7,789 bases of DNA from an uncultured Eubacterium sp. GTDB taxonomy: Bacteria > Bacillota > Clostridia > Lachnospirales > Lachnospiraceae. Shown piece by piece: positions 1 to 5,921 of the stretch. The notes beneath the pieces are model-generated. The model made no database searches and was not told the DNA's origin. It worked only from the letters and a program-made list of their open reading frames with translations. Every line of letters begins with the position of its first letter. Positions within the stretch are counted from its first letter, which is position 1. The stretch spans positions 1 through 7,789 of the forward strand of contig URGC01000113.1 in assembly GCA_900547255.1 (NCBI GenBank), given 5' to 3'. Position numbers and translations under genes: made by a program.

Positions 1-611
1 TCATCTCTGAGTGCCACCATGTAAACATCTTTATTCTGTTTCTCATTATGAAAAGTATAGACGATATTATGGCTTTCATTTGCTGCAAACCATTCCACTA
101 CCTGCTGTATTTTATCTCTGGATTCCGGATTATGACAATCTAACAGACTTCTTCCAATAAGTTTATCGCCACCTCGCTTTGCATAGCTGATAACAGCTGC
201 CGGATTCATGTAGATAATCTCATGCTTGAGATTGCATATAACAACGGATGCCCTGTCCTGATCAACAATGCTCTTATAAAAACTGACATAGGATTTAAAC
301 TTAATCACCTTTTCATTATCTAGCCTCTTTTGAAGTTGTGGTTTCTTTCTTCGATAATAATCGTATATCTCTCCATCAGGTATCCAGATTTGTGCCTCAT
401 TTATCTTATCAAGTACAGCTTCAACAATCTGTTCATCTGCCAGTAAATCAGGTACTTTATCATGCTCTGTTATATACTTTTTGTATTCTTCATACACCCA
501 GCCTGTAATCTTATCCTTCTGTTTCATCTTGAGATTACTAAATGTCTTATTCATCTGTAAAAGCTGACCATCTATCTTTTTATGTGTTTTTGTCTTTTTA
601 CTTTTTGTCAA
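1..611 (-). CDS. PAS-domain protein, 3' end outside window
   Basis: The frame is open for 203 codons from a TTG at 611-609 and runs off the left edge. The TTG is chosen because AGGTGG (618-623) lies 7 bases upstream; the next in-frame ATG is residue 20 and has no comparable site. Residues 1-35 are Lys-rich. About 36-95 is a helical region with a GWVYEEYKKY motif and an IWIPDGEIYDYY motif that I do not recognise. From about 114 the sequence is PAS-like: SVVICNLKHEIIYMNPAA, then KLIGRSLLDCHNPESRDKI and a VYTFHNEK...VYMVALRD strand pair. PAS domains bind small ligands or cofactors and sense signals; the ligand here is unknown. No kinase, GGDEF or DNA-binding domain is visible in the part present, so the output is unknown. 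The gene is separated from the upstream operon by a terminator and has its own promoter candidate. PAS assignment is fairly sure; the start is moderately sure. Confidence 0.75.
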   Translation of the reverse strand, partial: MTKSKKTKTHKKIDGQLLQMNKTFSNLKMKQKDKITGWVYEEYKKYITEHDKVPDLLADEQIVEAVLDKINEAQIWIPDGEIYDYYRRKKPQLQKRLDNEKVIKFKSYVSFYKSIVDQDRASVVICNLKHEIIYMNPAAVISYAKRGGDKLIGRSLLDCHNPESRDKIQQVVEWFAANESHNIVYTFHNEKQNKDVYMVALRD

Positions 612-643
612 ATTTCTCCCACCTTTATGTAATTAACAACTTT

Positions 644-656
644 TGCTAGTATAGCA
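644..656. promoter_or_regulatory. Palindrome TGCTA-GTA-TAGCA, possible operator
   Basis: This is a perfect 5-base inverted repeat around a 3-base centre, in the 5' untranslated region of the PAS gene. It overlaps a secondary -10-like TATACT on the minus strand, so a bound protein could block initiation or elongation. The site is short, a chance palindrome cannot be excluded, and no cognate regulator is visible in the window. Confidence 0.25.
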
Positions 657-680
657 CATGTTTCGCACTTATCTTTTCAC

Positions 681-689
681 ATTATAACA
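681..689 (-). promoter_or_regulatory. Extended -10 promoter candidate for the PAS gene
   Basis: On the minus strand the sequence reads TGTTATAAT: a perfect TATAAT (686-681) with TG one base upstream, the extended -10 form. No good -35 box is found 16-18 bases upstream, which is tolerable for extended -10 promoters. It lies just after the terminator of the upstream gene and about 70 bases before the TTG start of the PAS gene, the expected place for an independent promoter. A second -10-like TATACT (654-649) lies closer to the gene inside a palindrome. Confidence 0.5.
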
Positions 690-710
690 TCTATCATATT
701 TATCCGCATT

Positions 711-740
711 AAAAAAGGACGCAGAATCTCTCCCACGTCC
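711..740 (-). terminator. Rho-independent terminator of the main operon
   Basis: On the minus strand GGACG (740-736) pairs with CGTCC (721-717), followed at once by six T (716-711). The inner loop can add a small AGA/TCT pairing. It starts 7 bases after the stop codon of the coiled-coil gene and separates that gene from the PAS gene, so it probably ends the long minus-strand transcription unit. Confidence 0.75.
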
Positions 741-746
741 TCACAT

Positions 747-1667
747 CTATCTGGCTTTATCTTCTCTTACCTTCGATACTTCCTTATGTGCCGCTTCCTG
801 CTTCACCTCATCCACGTCTCTAGCCTCAAATGCATCTGCATTATACTGATACTCCTGTGATTCAGCGACCATAGGTGAATATACAACCTCTGCTTCTACT
901 CGCTCAGCTTCTGCCCTCTCCGGCTCTGTCTGTTCCTGTGCTTTCGCATTCTCCATATGCTTTTCCTTATCAAGCTGCACATTCATAGCCAGATTATCCA
1001 GCTTATCAATCGAAGCGTCCAGATGTAGCTCCATTGATACAAGCATCTTTTTCACTGCTTTCATAGGGGCAAGCACTGCCTTTGTAATTGGATGTTTCTG
1101 CTCTTTCTGTAAATAATCCACCTCCGATTTGTCAGCAAAAGTGCGGAATGCATTGGCTGCTGTCTGCCCTGCTTCACGAAATCCTTTTGCAAGAAGTGCT
1201 GTCTTTGCTATATCCTTATCCGTGGTCTTGATTGCACCTCTTACATTTTCCCGGATATCAAGAAGTCTTTTCTTAATTTCTAAGAACTCCGACACCCTGT
1301 ATAATGCAGCTCTTCCCTTTGCCTTTGCTTCATCAACTATGCTCTTTGCTGTAGATTTGACCTGTGCTTTCACTTCCAATACCTGTGACTTTATCTGCTC
1401 ACATCTGACATTAAGTCGCTCCTGTGCTTCTGACAATGCCTTTTTTGCATTATTAACAAGTGTGTCTTCCTGCATTTCTTTGATCTGGTTCTGCATATTG
1501 GTGAGTTCTTCCGTCATGGAATCAATCTTTTTCTCCAGTCCATCCACATAGCTGCATATCTCAAATACATCGTTTGCCTGCTCTTTCATGGCATTTTTCT
1601 TTAATAATTCGAGAAGTTCTCTTATGACCTCCTCATTGGTAAGTGTATTTCCTGCTTCCATATCCAT
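747..1667 (-). CDS. Coiled-coil protein, DUF6674-like
   Basis: This 306-residue protein has no signal peptide or membrane segment and should be cytoplasmic. Residues 10-35 form a helical head (NEEVIRELLELLKKNAMKEQ, then ANDVF). Residues 40-145 are a long Lys/Glu/Gln-rich coiled coil with heptad-like hydrophobic spacing. Residues 150-190 include a TANAFRTFADK motif, 195-235 form another helical stretch, and 240-306 are a low-complexity Glu/Ala/Lys tail. From memory the head, the AFRTFADK-type motif and the acidic tail resemble the DUF6674 proteins of Lachnospiraceae mobile elements; function is not established, and the family name could not be checked. The ATG at 1667 is chosen because AAGGAG (1673-1678) lies 5 bases upstream; the ATG two codons in is spaced less well. 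It is the last gene of the operon, 60 bases after spoVG, and a terminator follows. Confidence 0.8.
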   Translation of the reverse strand: MDMEAGNTLTNEEVIRELLELLKKNAMKEQANDVFEICSYVDGLEKKIDSMTEELTNMQNQIKEMQEDTLVNNAKKALSEAQERLNVRCEQIKSQVLEVKAQVKSTAKSIVDEAKAKGRAALYRVSEFLEIKKRLLDIRENVRGAIKTTDKDIAKTALLAKGFREAGQTAANAFRTFADKSEVDYLQKEQKHPITKAVLAPMKAVKKMLVSMELHLDASIDKLDNLAMNVQLDKEKHMENAKAQEQTEPERAEAERVEAEVVYSPMVAESQEYQYNADAFEARDVDEVKQEAAHKEVSKVREDKAR

Positions 1668-1690
1668 TCTGTCTCCTTCATTCTATAAGT

Positions 1691-1710
1691 GGGGCAGCCT
1701 TGGCCGCCCC
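1691..1710 (-). repeat. GC-rich intergenic hairpin between spoVG-like and coiled-coil genes
   Basis: GGGGC-a-GCC faces GGC-c-GCCCC around a 2-base centre. In minus-strand RNA the odd pair becomes G.U, so the helix is continuous, about 8 bp plus a tetraloop. No T-run follows (ACTTATAG instead), so it is not a normal intrinsic terminator. It sits in the 60-base gap before the coiled-coil gene and could stabilise the 3' end of the upstream message or act as a processing site. Confidence 0.5.
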
Positions 1711-1727
1711 TGTAACTTGATTACTAA

Positions 1728-2093
1728 TTATCGAAAGGGCGTTGCCTCTTTGTCCTTCTCTTTATCGGGATTGCCATGGTGTTTCTCGGCACTCTCCCTC
1801 GCCTTTTCGTTGCTCTTATCCTTTGCTTTCTCATATTCTGAGATAATCTCATTATAGAGTTTTTCCCTGAAATCCTTTGTAACCGGATAGCAGACATCCT
1901 GATAGATTGGCTTGCCCTGCTCGTCCACCTGCTTTGTCTTATAAGAAGGCATTGATACAAAGATTTTCTCTTTTCCCTGCACGATATTGATGTTATTTAC
2001 AATGAAACTGTTTTCAAAGTAAATGCGGGCAAGTCCCTTGATGTTACTGCCTTCCCTCTCATAAGGTGTCACAGTTACGGAAAACTCCGGCAT
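1728..2093 (-). CDS. SpoVG-family nucleic-acid-binding protein, 5' end probably altered
   Basis: The 121-residue product has a SpoVG fold at about residues 4-90: SVTVTPY, GLARIYFENSFIVNNINIVQG, IFVSMPSYKT and a DVCYPVTKDFREKLYNEI helix. This matches the family order of a short strand, the FDN-type strand, the MPS loop and the hP..REK helix. The tail 91-121 is Lys/Glu-rich. SpoVG proteins bind DNA and RNA and act as pleiotropic regulators; versions on mobile elements are common but little studied. ATG 2093 is the only canonical start in the frame, yet its best ribosome site (GGAG, 2106-2109) is 12 bases away, too far for good initiation. The same frame stays open back to 2168 and looks coding (AYARIKEPEKEETQ). 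The preceding adhesin frame overlaps it by 35 bases, so translation may now depend on coupling. Family call confident, start not. Confidence 0.85.
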   Translation of the reverse strand: MPEFSVTVTPYEREGSNIKGLARIYFENSFIVNNINIVQGKEKIFVSMPSYKTKQVDEQGKPIYQDVCYPVTKDFREKLYNEIISEYEKAKDKSNEKARESAEKHHGNPDKEKDKEATPFR

Positions 2094-4896
2094 TTCCTGT
2101 GTACGCTCCTGCTTCTGTGTCTCCTCTTTCTCCGGTTCCTTGATTCTTGCATAGGCATGAAGTATGCTCTACCTTTGATGGATAAGTTGTGTACTGCTTC
2201 ACATATTCGTTATTATCAATATTGAAGACCTTAAACTCTGCATTTGGTACAAGTACTGTCTGCTTTGTATCGGAATCCTTCTTGATTACACGAAGCTTTG
2301 CAGTAAACTCCCTGTCAAGGAATACTCTCCATGTCTGAGGCTTGTCAGGATGGTTCTCGCTGATTTTTACCTCAAATGGCTTGATTGTCTTCATGTTATG
2401 CGGAGTCTTTGACTCAACTACCACATAGGTTCCATAAGGAATTGCAATGGAAACTGCATGTCCCTTGTCATCGGATGTGATTGTTGTTGCTCCGTTTTCC
2501 CCGATTACCACAGGAGTTGCCTTATCAAAGTCATAACCTCCATCTGCCTTTACAGGTAAAGATGATTTCAAATAAGCTGTAAACTCTGCACCTGCAAGCA
2601 GTCCTGCTTCCGTATCATCGCCATTGTCAGATACCTTGATAAGCTGAAATGGCTGCTTGATGACCTGCTCTGCTGAGGTTGTGCTTCTTGATACCTCTGC
2701 TACAAGGTCTCCCTCATAGTCGCATACTACATCGTGCTCCTCTTCGTCTAAGAGATACCCCTCTGATGGAGTGATTTCTTTCACATAATAGTTTCCAAGG
2801 TAAAGGTTATTGACCTCTGCTTCGCCATTCTTATCTGTTGTAAGTGTTGCTACAAGGTCTCCTGCCTTGAATACGACTCCTGTTGCTCCGTCCGGATGCA
2901 CGATATCATTTCTCGCATAAAGACCATAAACTGCACCTTCAAGGCTTGCATCTCCCTGGGCTGCTGCCTTGCCTGATTCCTTGTCTACCTTGTAGATATG
3001 AATTTTTGCTGTAGTTCTGTCATTTACAAATGTGTGGCTGAATGATGCCTTTGCCTGTGTTTCAGGTAATACATTGAAATTGAAGCTGTAAACATCTTTA
3101 CTGTTTCTGATATACGCATATGGTGCCTGTGTCTCTTGGATATAATATCCGTTAGAGATTGGCAGATCCACGCTGTAGCTTGCCTTTCCGTCCTCACCTG
3201 TAGTTACTGTCTCAAGAGCTGTACCCTTTGTGACAATAACCTGTCCGGCATAGTTTTTGATGTCATTTCCGGCATAAAGTGTGTACTTGCCACCATCAAG
3301 AGGGTTCTCTGTGTCAGAGTCCTTCTTTACGACAGATACATCCGCTTTCTGTCTTGTATTCTCAATCGTAGTTGATTCATACTGTACTGTCACAGTCTGA
3401 TCCTTATACTCAACTGCTACTGTCTGAGGTGTGGTATTGATTGTATACCCGTCAATGCTCTTAATCTCAGTTACCACATAAGTTCCAAGATGAAGGTCAG
3501 ATAATACCACCTGTCCGTCAGTTCCTGTTGTAAGGCTTTCTGCCACAACATCGCCAGCACTATACACCTTTGTACCATCTGCCTTATAGATATCTGCTCC
3601 AGCAGTTACCTTAAAGGTTGCTCCGGAAAGCTTCTTTTTCTCATAAGTGAAATTGCTTCCATTCCATGAGCTAAGCACCTCACCCTCTTTATAGATTGTG
3701 ATTGCTCCAAGCTGCTCTTTATCTGTTGCAGAGATTCCCGTTGTCTGTCCTGCTTTTACAGTAAGTGTATGAACTGTACCGGAAAGGACATATCCCTTTG
3801 GTGCGGTAATCTCTTTTACATAATAAGTGCCTGCGACAAGTGCAGCTGACTTTGCATATCCGTTTCCATCTGTTGTCATGGTCTGTACTCTGTTTGTGCA
3901 TCCGCTGTCAGAATAGATTCCATAAACTGCTCCGGAAAGCTTCACTCCGCTTGACTCATCTGTCTTTGTAAGCTCACCATATCCGATGTTCTCTGTCTTG
4001 ATCTTGATATAGGCTTTGATAGGATCTGCTGTCGGTCTTTCAGAAATAAACTCCTGATATCCGCTCTTTCCTGTAAGCCAGAATACACAGCTTGATGTTG
4101 TCTCAACCTTGCCAGCATTGGATGTGAATGTTCCTGTTGTAGCTGTGGTATTCACGCTCGTTGAAGAGATTGTAATACTGTTGCCATTCTTATCAACAGA
4201 ATATCCGCTGATGCCAAAATCAAAGTCTGATAAGACACCATTGCTGTCAGATAATGTTGTTTCAAATCTCTGACTTCCCTCATTCCACTTCAACTCATAA
4301 GTTGGTGCCTCACTGGTTCTGCGTGATGCAAAACTTGGAAGCGTTGCATTGTAGGAACTGCTGATATTGTCTCTGAGCCTCTCATAATAGCTGTATGAAG
4401 AATCAGGACTTGGTGCTGTGTTACAGAGCTTTCTTGCTGCTGAATCACCGCTTCCGGTTCCAAAGATATCTGCTACAATAACCCATACCATTGCCTGAGT
4501 TGCGATATACTCATCGCACTGGCTGTTGCTTGGTGCCGCCTTTTGTGTACTGTTAAACCCATAATAAAGGCAGTAACTTAAAAGCTTTCTCTGCTGTGCT
4601 GACATTGATGTGCTCGCATCATCGTAGCTGTTCATAAGCTGACCGCCATCTGCCTTCAATCCGAAATTCATACAATACGCCGAATTTCCGTCAAGAATTG
4701 AATACAGAATCTTGCCATGATTAAATCCGGGCTTTAGCTCACTTACTTCTCCGGAATTTTTGACTGACGCATTCCAGAACGCAATATTTGCCTGCGGACT
4801 GGCTGCAAATGCTGTTGTACCATTCGCAAAGAGTGTTCCAACCAGTGTGAGCATAGCCATAAATCCTGCCATAAAACGCTTTAGTTTCTGTTTCAT
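2059..4896 (-). CDS. Secreted thioester/CnaB-repeat surface adhesin, C-terminus truncated
   Basis: This 945-residue protein starts at ATG 4896, with AAGGAGG (4906-4912) 9 bases upstream; an in-frame ATG at 4923 is rejected because the ribosome site lies inside it. Residues 1-31 are a signal peptide cut after AFA. About 35-200 is a thioester domain: Cys75 in AYCMNFG and Gln134 in TQAMVW match the YC and TQxxxW signatures that form the Cys-Gln thioester used for covalent binding to host or cell-surface amines. Five CnaB/SpaA-like domains follow (about 305-390, 397-512, 517-625, 628-738, 746-860), each opening near a candidate isopeptide Lys (KTD, YKEGE, KKDSD, YKVDK, IKVSD) and closing near a Glu (KEITAP, TEIKS, QETQAP, KEITPS, VESKTP). 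A sixth starts at 864 but stops at about HTS913; residues 914-945 are a Cys-containing out-of-frame tail. No LPXTG, membrane helix or basic tail remains, so the product should be released rather than wall-anchored. A terminator-like hairpin precedes the gene. Confidence 0.88.
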   Translation of the reverse strand: MKQKLKRFMAGFMAMLTLVGTLFANGTTAFAASPQANIAFWNASVKNSGEVSELKPGFNHGKILYSILDGNSAYCMNFGLKADGGQLMNSYDDASTSMSAQQRKLLSYCLYYGFNSTQKAAPSNSQCDEYIATQAMVWVIVADIFGTGSGDSAARKLCNTAPSPDSSYSYYERLRDNISSSYNATLPSFASRRTSEAPTYELKWNEGSQRFETTLSDSNGVLSDFDFGISGYSVDKNGNSITISSTSVNTTATTGTFTSNAGKVETTSSCVFWLTGKSGYQEFISERPTADPIKAYIKIKTENIGYGELTKTDESSGVKLSGAVYGIYSDSGCTNRVQTMTTDGNGYAKSAALVAGTYYVKEITAPKGYVLSGTVHTLTVKAGQTTGISATDKEQLGAITIYKEGEVLSSWNGSNFTYEKKKLSGATFKVTAGADIYKADGTKVYSAGDVVAESLTTGTDGQVVLSDLHLGTYVVTEIKSIDGYTINTTPQTVAVEYKDQTVTVQYESTTIENTRQKADVSVVKKDSDTENPLDGGKYTLYAGNDIKNYAGQVIVTKGTALETVTTGEDGKASYSVDLPISNGYYIQETQAPYAYIRNSKDVYSFNFNVLPETQAKASFSHTFVNDRTTAKIHIYKVDKESGKAAAQGDASLEGAVYGLYARNDIVHPDGATGVVFKAGDLVATLTTDKNGEAEVNNLYLGNYYVKEITPSEGYLLDEEEHDVVCDYEGDLVAEVSRSTTSAEQVIKQPFQLIKVSDNGDDTEAGLLAGAEFTAYLKSSLPVKADGGYDFDKATPVVIGENGATTITSDDKGHAVSIAIPYGTYVVVESKTPHNMKTIKPFEVKISENHPDKPQTWRVFLDREFTAKLRVIKKDSDTKQTVLVPNAEFKVFNIDNNEYVKQYTTYPSKVEHTSCLCKNQGTGERGDTEAGAYTGNAGVFRNCDTL
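2094..2168 (-). pseudogene. Probable N-terminal remnant of the spoVG-like gene
   Basis: These 25 codons are in frame with the SpoVG-like protein and read AYARIKEPEKEETQKQER plus a few residues. This is a hydrophilic, charged sequence of the kind often found ahead of a folded domain. An in-frame TAG (2171-2169) lies directly upstream and no ATG, GTG or TTG occurs before 2093. It therefore looks like former coding sequence whose start codon was lost. The same bases are now read in another frame as the out-of-place tail of the adhesin. Confidence 0.5.
2157..2168. other. Putative deletion junction between adhesin and spoVG-like gene
   Basis: On the minus strand the sixth CnaB domain is recognisable up to KVEHTS (codons to 2158). 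Directly after it the bases make best sense in the spoVG frame (AYARIKEPEK), offset from the adhesin frame. The loss of both the adhesin 3' end and the spoVG start codon at one point is what a single deletion would give. An assembly join or sequencing indel remains possible. Confidence 0.5.
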
Positions 4897-4923
4897 GTGC
4901 TCTTTCCTCCTTAATTTACGCAT

Positions 4924-4963
4924 AAAAAAAGAAAGACATAAGTTTATGGCTTACATCTTTCTT
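4924..4963 (-). terminator. Intrinsic terminator or attenuator before the adhesin gene
   Basis: On the minus strand the 14-base arm AAGAAAGATGTAAG (4963-4950) pairs with CTTATGTCTTTCTT (4942-4929) with two G.U pairs and a 7-base loop, followed by five more T (4928-4924). It lies 25 bases after the lipoprotein stop codon and ends 12 bases before the adhesin ribosome site. No convincing promoter fits between it and that site, so adhesin expression seems to require read-through. That suits partial termination (attenuation) lowering adhesin output relative to the lipoprotein. Confidence 0.65.
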
Positions 4964-4987
4964 CCTTCTGCTTCTATTCGTTTTTAT

Positions 4988-5776
4988 TTATCTGTGACAT
5001 CGAAACTCGTAATAGTCTGTGCCGCCTGTCGTGTAAACTCCATCATAACTGATGTAGAATACCGGATCTGTTTCCAAAAGTAACATACTTGCAATATATT
5101 CTGCGATTGCATCCTCAGAGGATAACCGCTGTCCATCAATGGTACTTGCTTTGTTGAGGTCTGTCTCTACAAACACACTATAATAAGAGCCTTCCATACC
5201 ATCGTAAGGATAATACTCATTGTACTCTTCCTGCGTGATACTGCCATCATTCAAATGATTCTGTAAATTCTGCTGTGTGGTAATCATCCCTCCTGCCTGA
5301 CACTTTGCTGTTGCAAGTGACACAACATTCTGTGGACTGTATGCCACGGATGCAGGCTGTGGATTGCTCACATTGTCTTTCGGACTGTCTGTAGTCTGAC
5401 CACCATTACCTGCATTACTCTGATTTCCGCCAGCTTTCTCATTATCATTTACTGAAGCTTTCTGTTCCGGCTCGTCATTCTGCTTTGGCTTTTCTTCCTG
5501 CCTTGAAGCAGTTTCATTATCAGCGGACCGGTTATCTTCCTTATCATTCTTCTCTTCTGAATCTTTAACCTCGGCAATATCTTTCTCTGTCTCTTCACTT
5601 CCAGCTTCGGTTGTGACCTCTGTGACAGCTTCCGTTGCCATTTCTGCTTCTTCAGTTGGCTTTACGCTTTCCGTCTGTTTCTCTGTCTGATTATCAGCCT
5701 TTTCCTTACCACCATTACAGGCAGCCATTGAAAAGACCAGTACTGCGGATAATAAGATAATACTTATCTTCTTCAT
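4988..5776 (-). CDS. Uncharacterised surface lipoprotein
   Basis: The protein has 262 residues from ATG 5776, chosen because a typical lipoprotein signal starts there (MKKISIILLS...VFSMAAC). Cys20 is the lipobox cysteine to be lipidated by Lgt and left N-terminal by LspA. Residues 21-145 are a low-complexity linker of Glu, Lys, Thr, Asp and Asn, likely to span the cell wall. Residues 146-262 look folded: PQNVVSLATAKCQAGGMITT, then EEYNEYYPYDG, SYYSVFVETDLNKAS, a helix ending ASMLLLETDP, and GGTDYYEFRC. Cys159 and Cys260 could form a disulfide. I do not recognise this domain. The ribosome site is weak (GGGATGGG within a hairpin ending 7 bases before ATG), so initiation may be controlled by the leader. 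The frame is also open upstream to a GTG at 5872, but that would bury the signal peptide. Its place between partition-type genes and an adhesin suggests a surface role linked to transfer. Confidence 0.82.
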   Translation of the reverse strand: MKKISIILLSAVLVFSMAACNGGKEKADNQTEKQTESVKPTEEAEMATEAVTEVTTEAGSEETEKDIAEVKDSEEKNDKEDNRSADNETASRQEEKPKQNDEPEQKASVNDNEKAGGNQSNAGNGGQTTDSPKDNVSNPQPASVAYSPQNVVSLATAKCQAGGMITTQQNLQNHLNDGSITQEEYNEYYPYDGMEGSYYSVFVETDLNKASTIDGQRLSSEDAIAEYIASMLLLETDPVFYISYDGVYTTGGTDYYEFRCHR

Positions 5777-5783
5777 AGTAATC

Positions 5784-5887
5784 GCCCATCCCTTCTCCGC
5801 AAGAGGGACGGGCTTTGTGTTCCGTGCCATCCACCCTTGCGGTGAACTATTTATCTGTAATGCACGGGACACATAGGACTGTCCCGT
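5784..5887 (-). promoter_or_regulatory. Structured leader with competing inverted repeats upstream of the lipoprotein
   Basis: Four pairings are visible on the minus strand. Hairpin 1: ACGGGACA (5887-5880) with TGTCCCGT (5871-5864), perfect, 8-base loop. Long stem: TGTGTcCCGTGC (5873-5862) with GCACGGaACACA (5827-5816), one mismatch; it uses the right arm of hairpin 1, so the two exclude each other. Hairpin 2: TTCACC (5846-5841) with GGTGGA (5835-5830), loop GCAAG. Hairpin 3: GCCCGTCCCT (5813-5804) with AGGGATGGGC (5793-5784), one G.U pair, loop containing CTTGCGG; it covers the only ribosome-site-like bases before the lipoprotein ATG. The GCAAG loop of hairpin 2 is complementary to CTTGC in the loop of hairpin 3, allowing a loop-loop contact or a rearranged CCGCAAG/CTTGCGG helix. 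This looks like a cis-acting RNA switch or translational attenuator, but no known riboswitch class is recognised. Confidence 0.5.
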
Positions 5888-5898
5888 ATTCTGTGCAT
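5851..5898 (-). CDS. 15-residue leader peptide ORF
   Basis: The ORF reads MHRIRDSPMCPVHYR and stops at TAA 5853-5851. AAAGGAG (5911-5905) lies 6 bases before the ATG, better than the site of the lipoprotein it precedes. The ORF covers hairpin 1 and the left arm of the competing long stem of the leader, so a ribosome translating or stalling here would change the folding. This is the layout of translational attenuators. The peptide is too short to classify by homology; whether it is made is unproven. Confidence 0.45.
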   Translation of the reverse strand: MHRIRDSPMCPVHYR

Positions 5899-5912
5899 CT
5901 TAAACTCCTTTC

Positions 5913-5921
5913 ATTATACCA
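5913..5921 (-). promoter_or_regulatory. Extended -10 promoter candidate before the leader ORF
   Basis: The minus strand reads TGGTATAAT, a perfect TATAAT (5918-5913) with an extended TG. It overlaps the stop codon of the 27-residue ORF. No good -35 is present at 16-18 bases (TTTCTT at 17). A transcript starting about 7 bases downstream would begin inside the leader ORF ribosome site, leaving only a short 5' end, which argues for caution. Confidence 0.35.

Noticed and set aside
1129..1857. Plus-strand open frames antisense to the coiled-coil and spoVG-like genes
   Set aside because: They have Ser/Phe/Leu-rich compositions typical of reading the complement of Lys/Glu-rich coding sequence, no good ribosome site, and overlap well-supported genes.
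2059..2168. Programmed ribosomal frameshift making an adhesin-SpoVG fusion
   Set aside because: No slippery heptamer followed by a stem or pseudoknot is visible, and fusing a secreted adhesin to a cytoplasmic DNA/RNA-binding domain makes little biological sense.
3058..3072. LPETQ motif inside the adhesin as a sortase signal
   Set aside because: It is LPETQ rather than LPXTG, lies at about residue 610 in the middle of a CnaB domain, and has no hydrophobic segment and basic tail after it.
3136..3375. Plus-strand frame inside the adhesin gene
   Set aside because: It is fully antisense to CnaB domains with clear family motifs and has no support of its own.
4760..5083. Plus-strand frame across the adhesin start and lipoprotein end
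   Set aside because: It crosses two genes and a terminator hairpin on the opposite strand; the composition is not convincing.
5777..5872. A 32-residue N-terminal extension of the lipoprotein from GTG 5872
   Set aside because: It would bury a textbook lipoprotein signal sequence behind 32 residues, and the region is better explained by stable inverted repeats and a separate short ORF.
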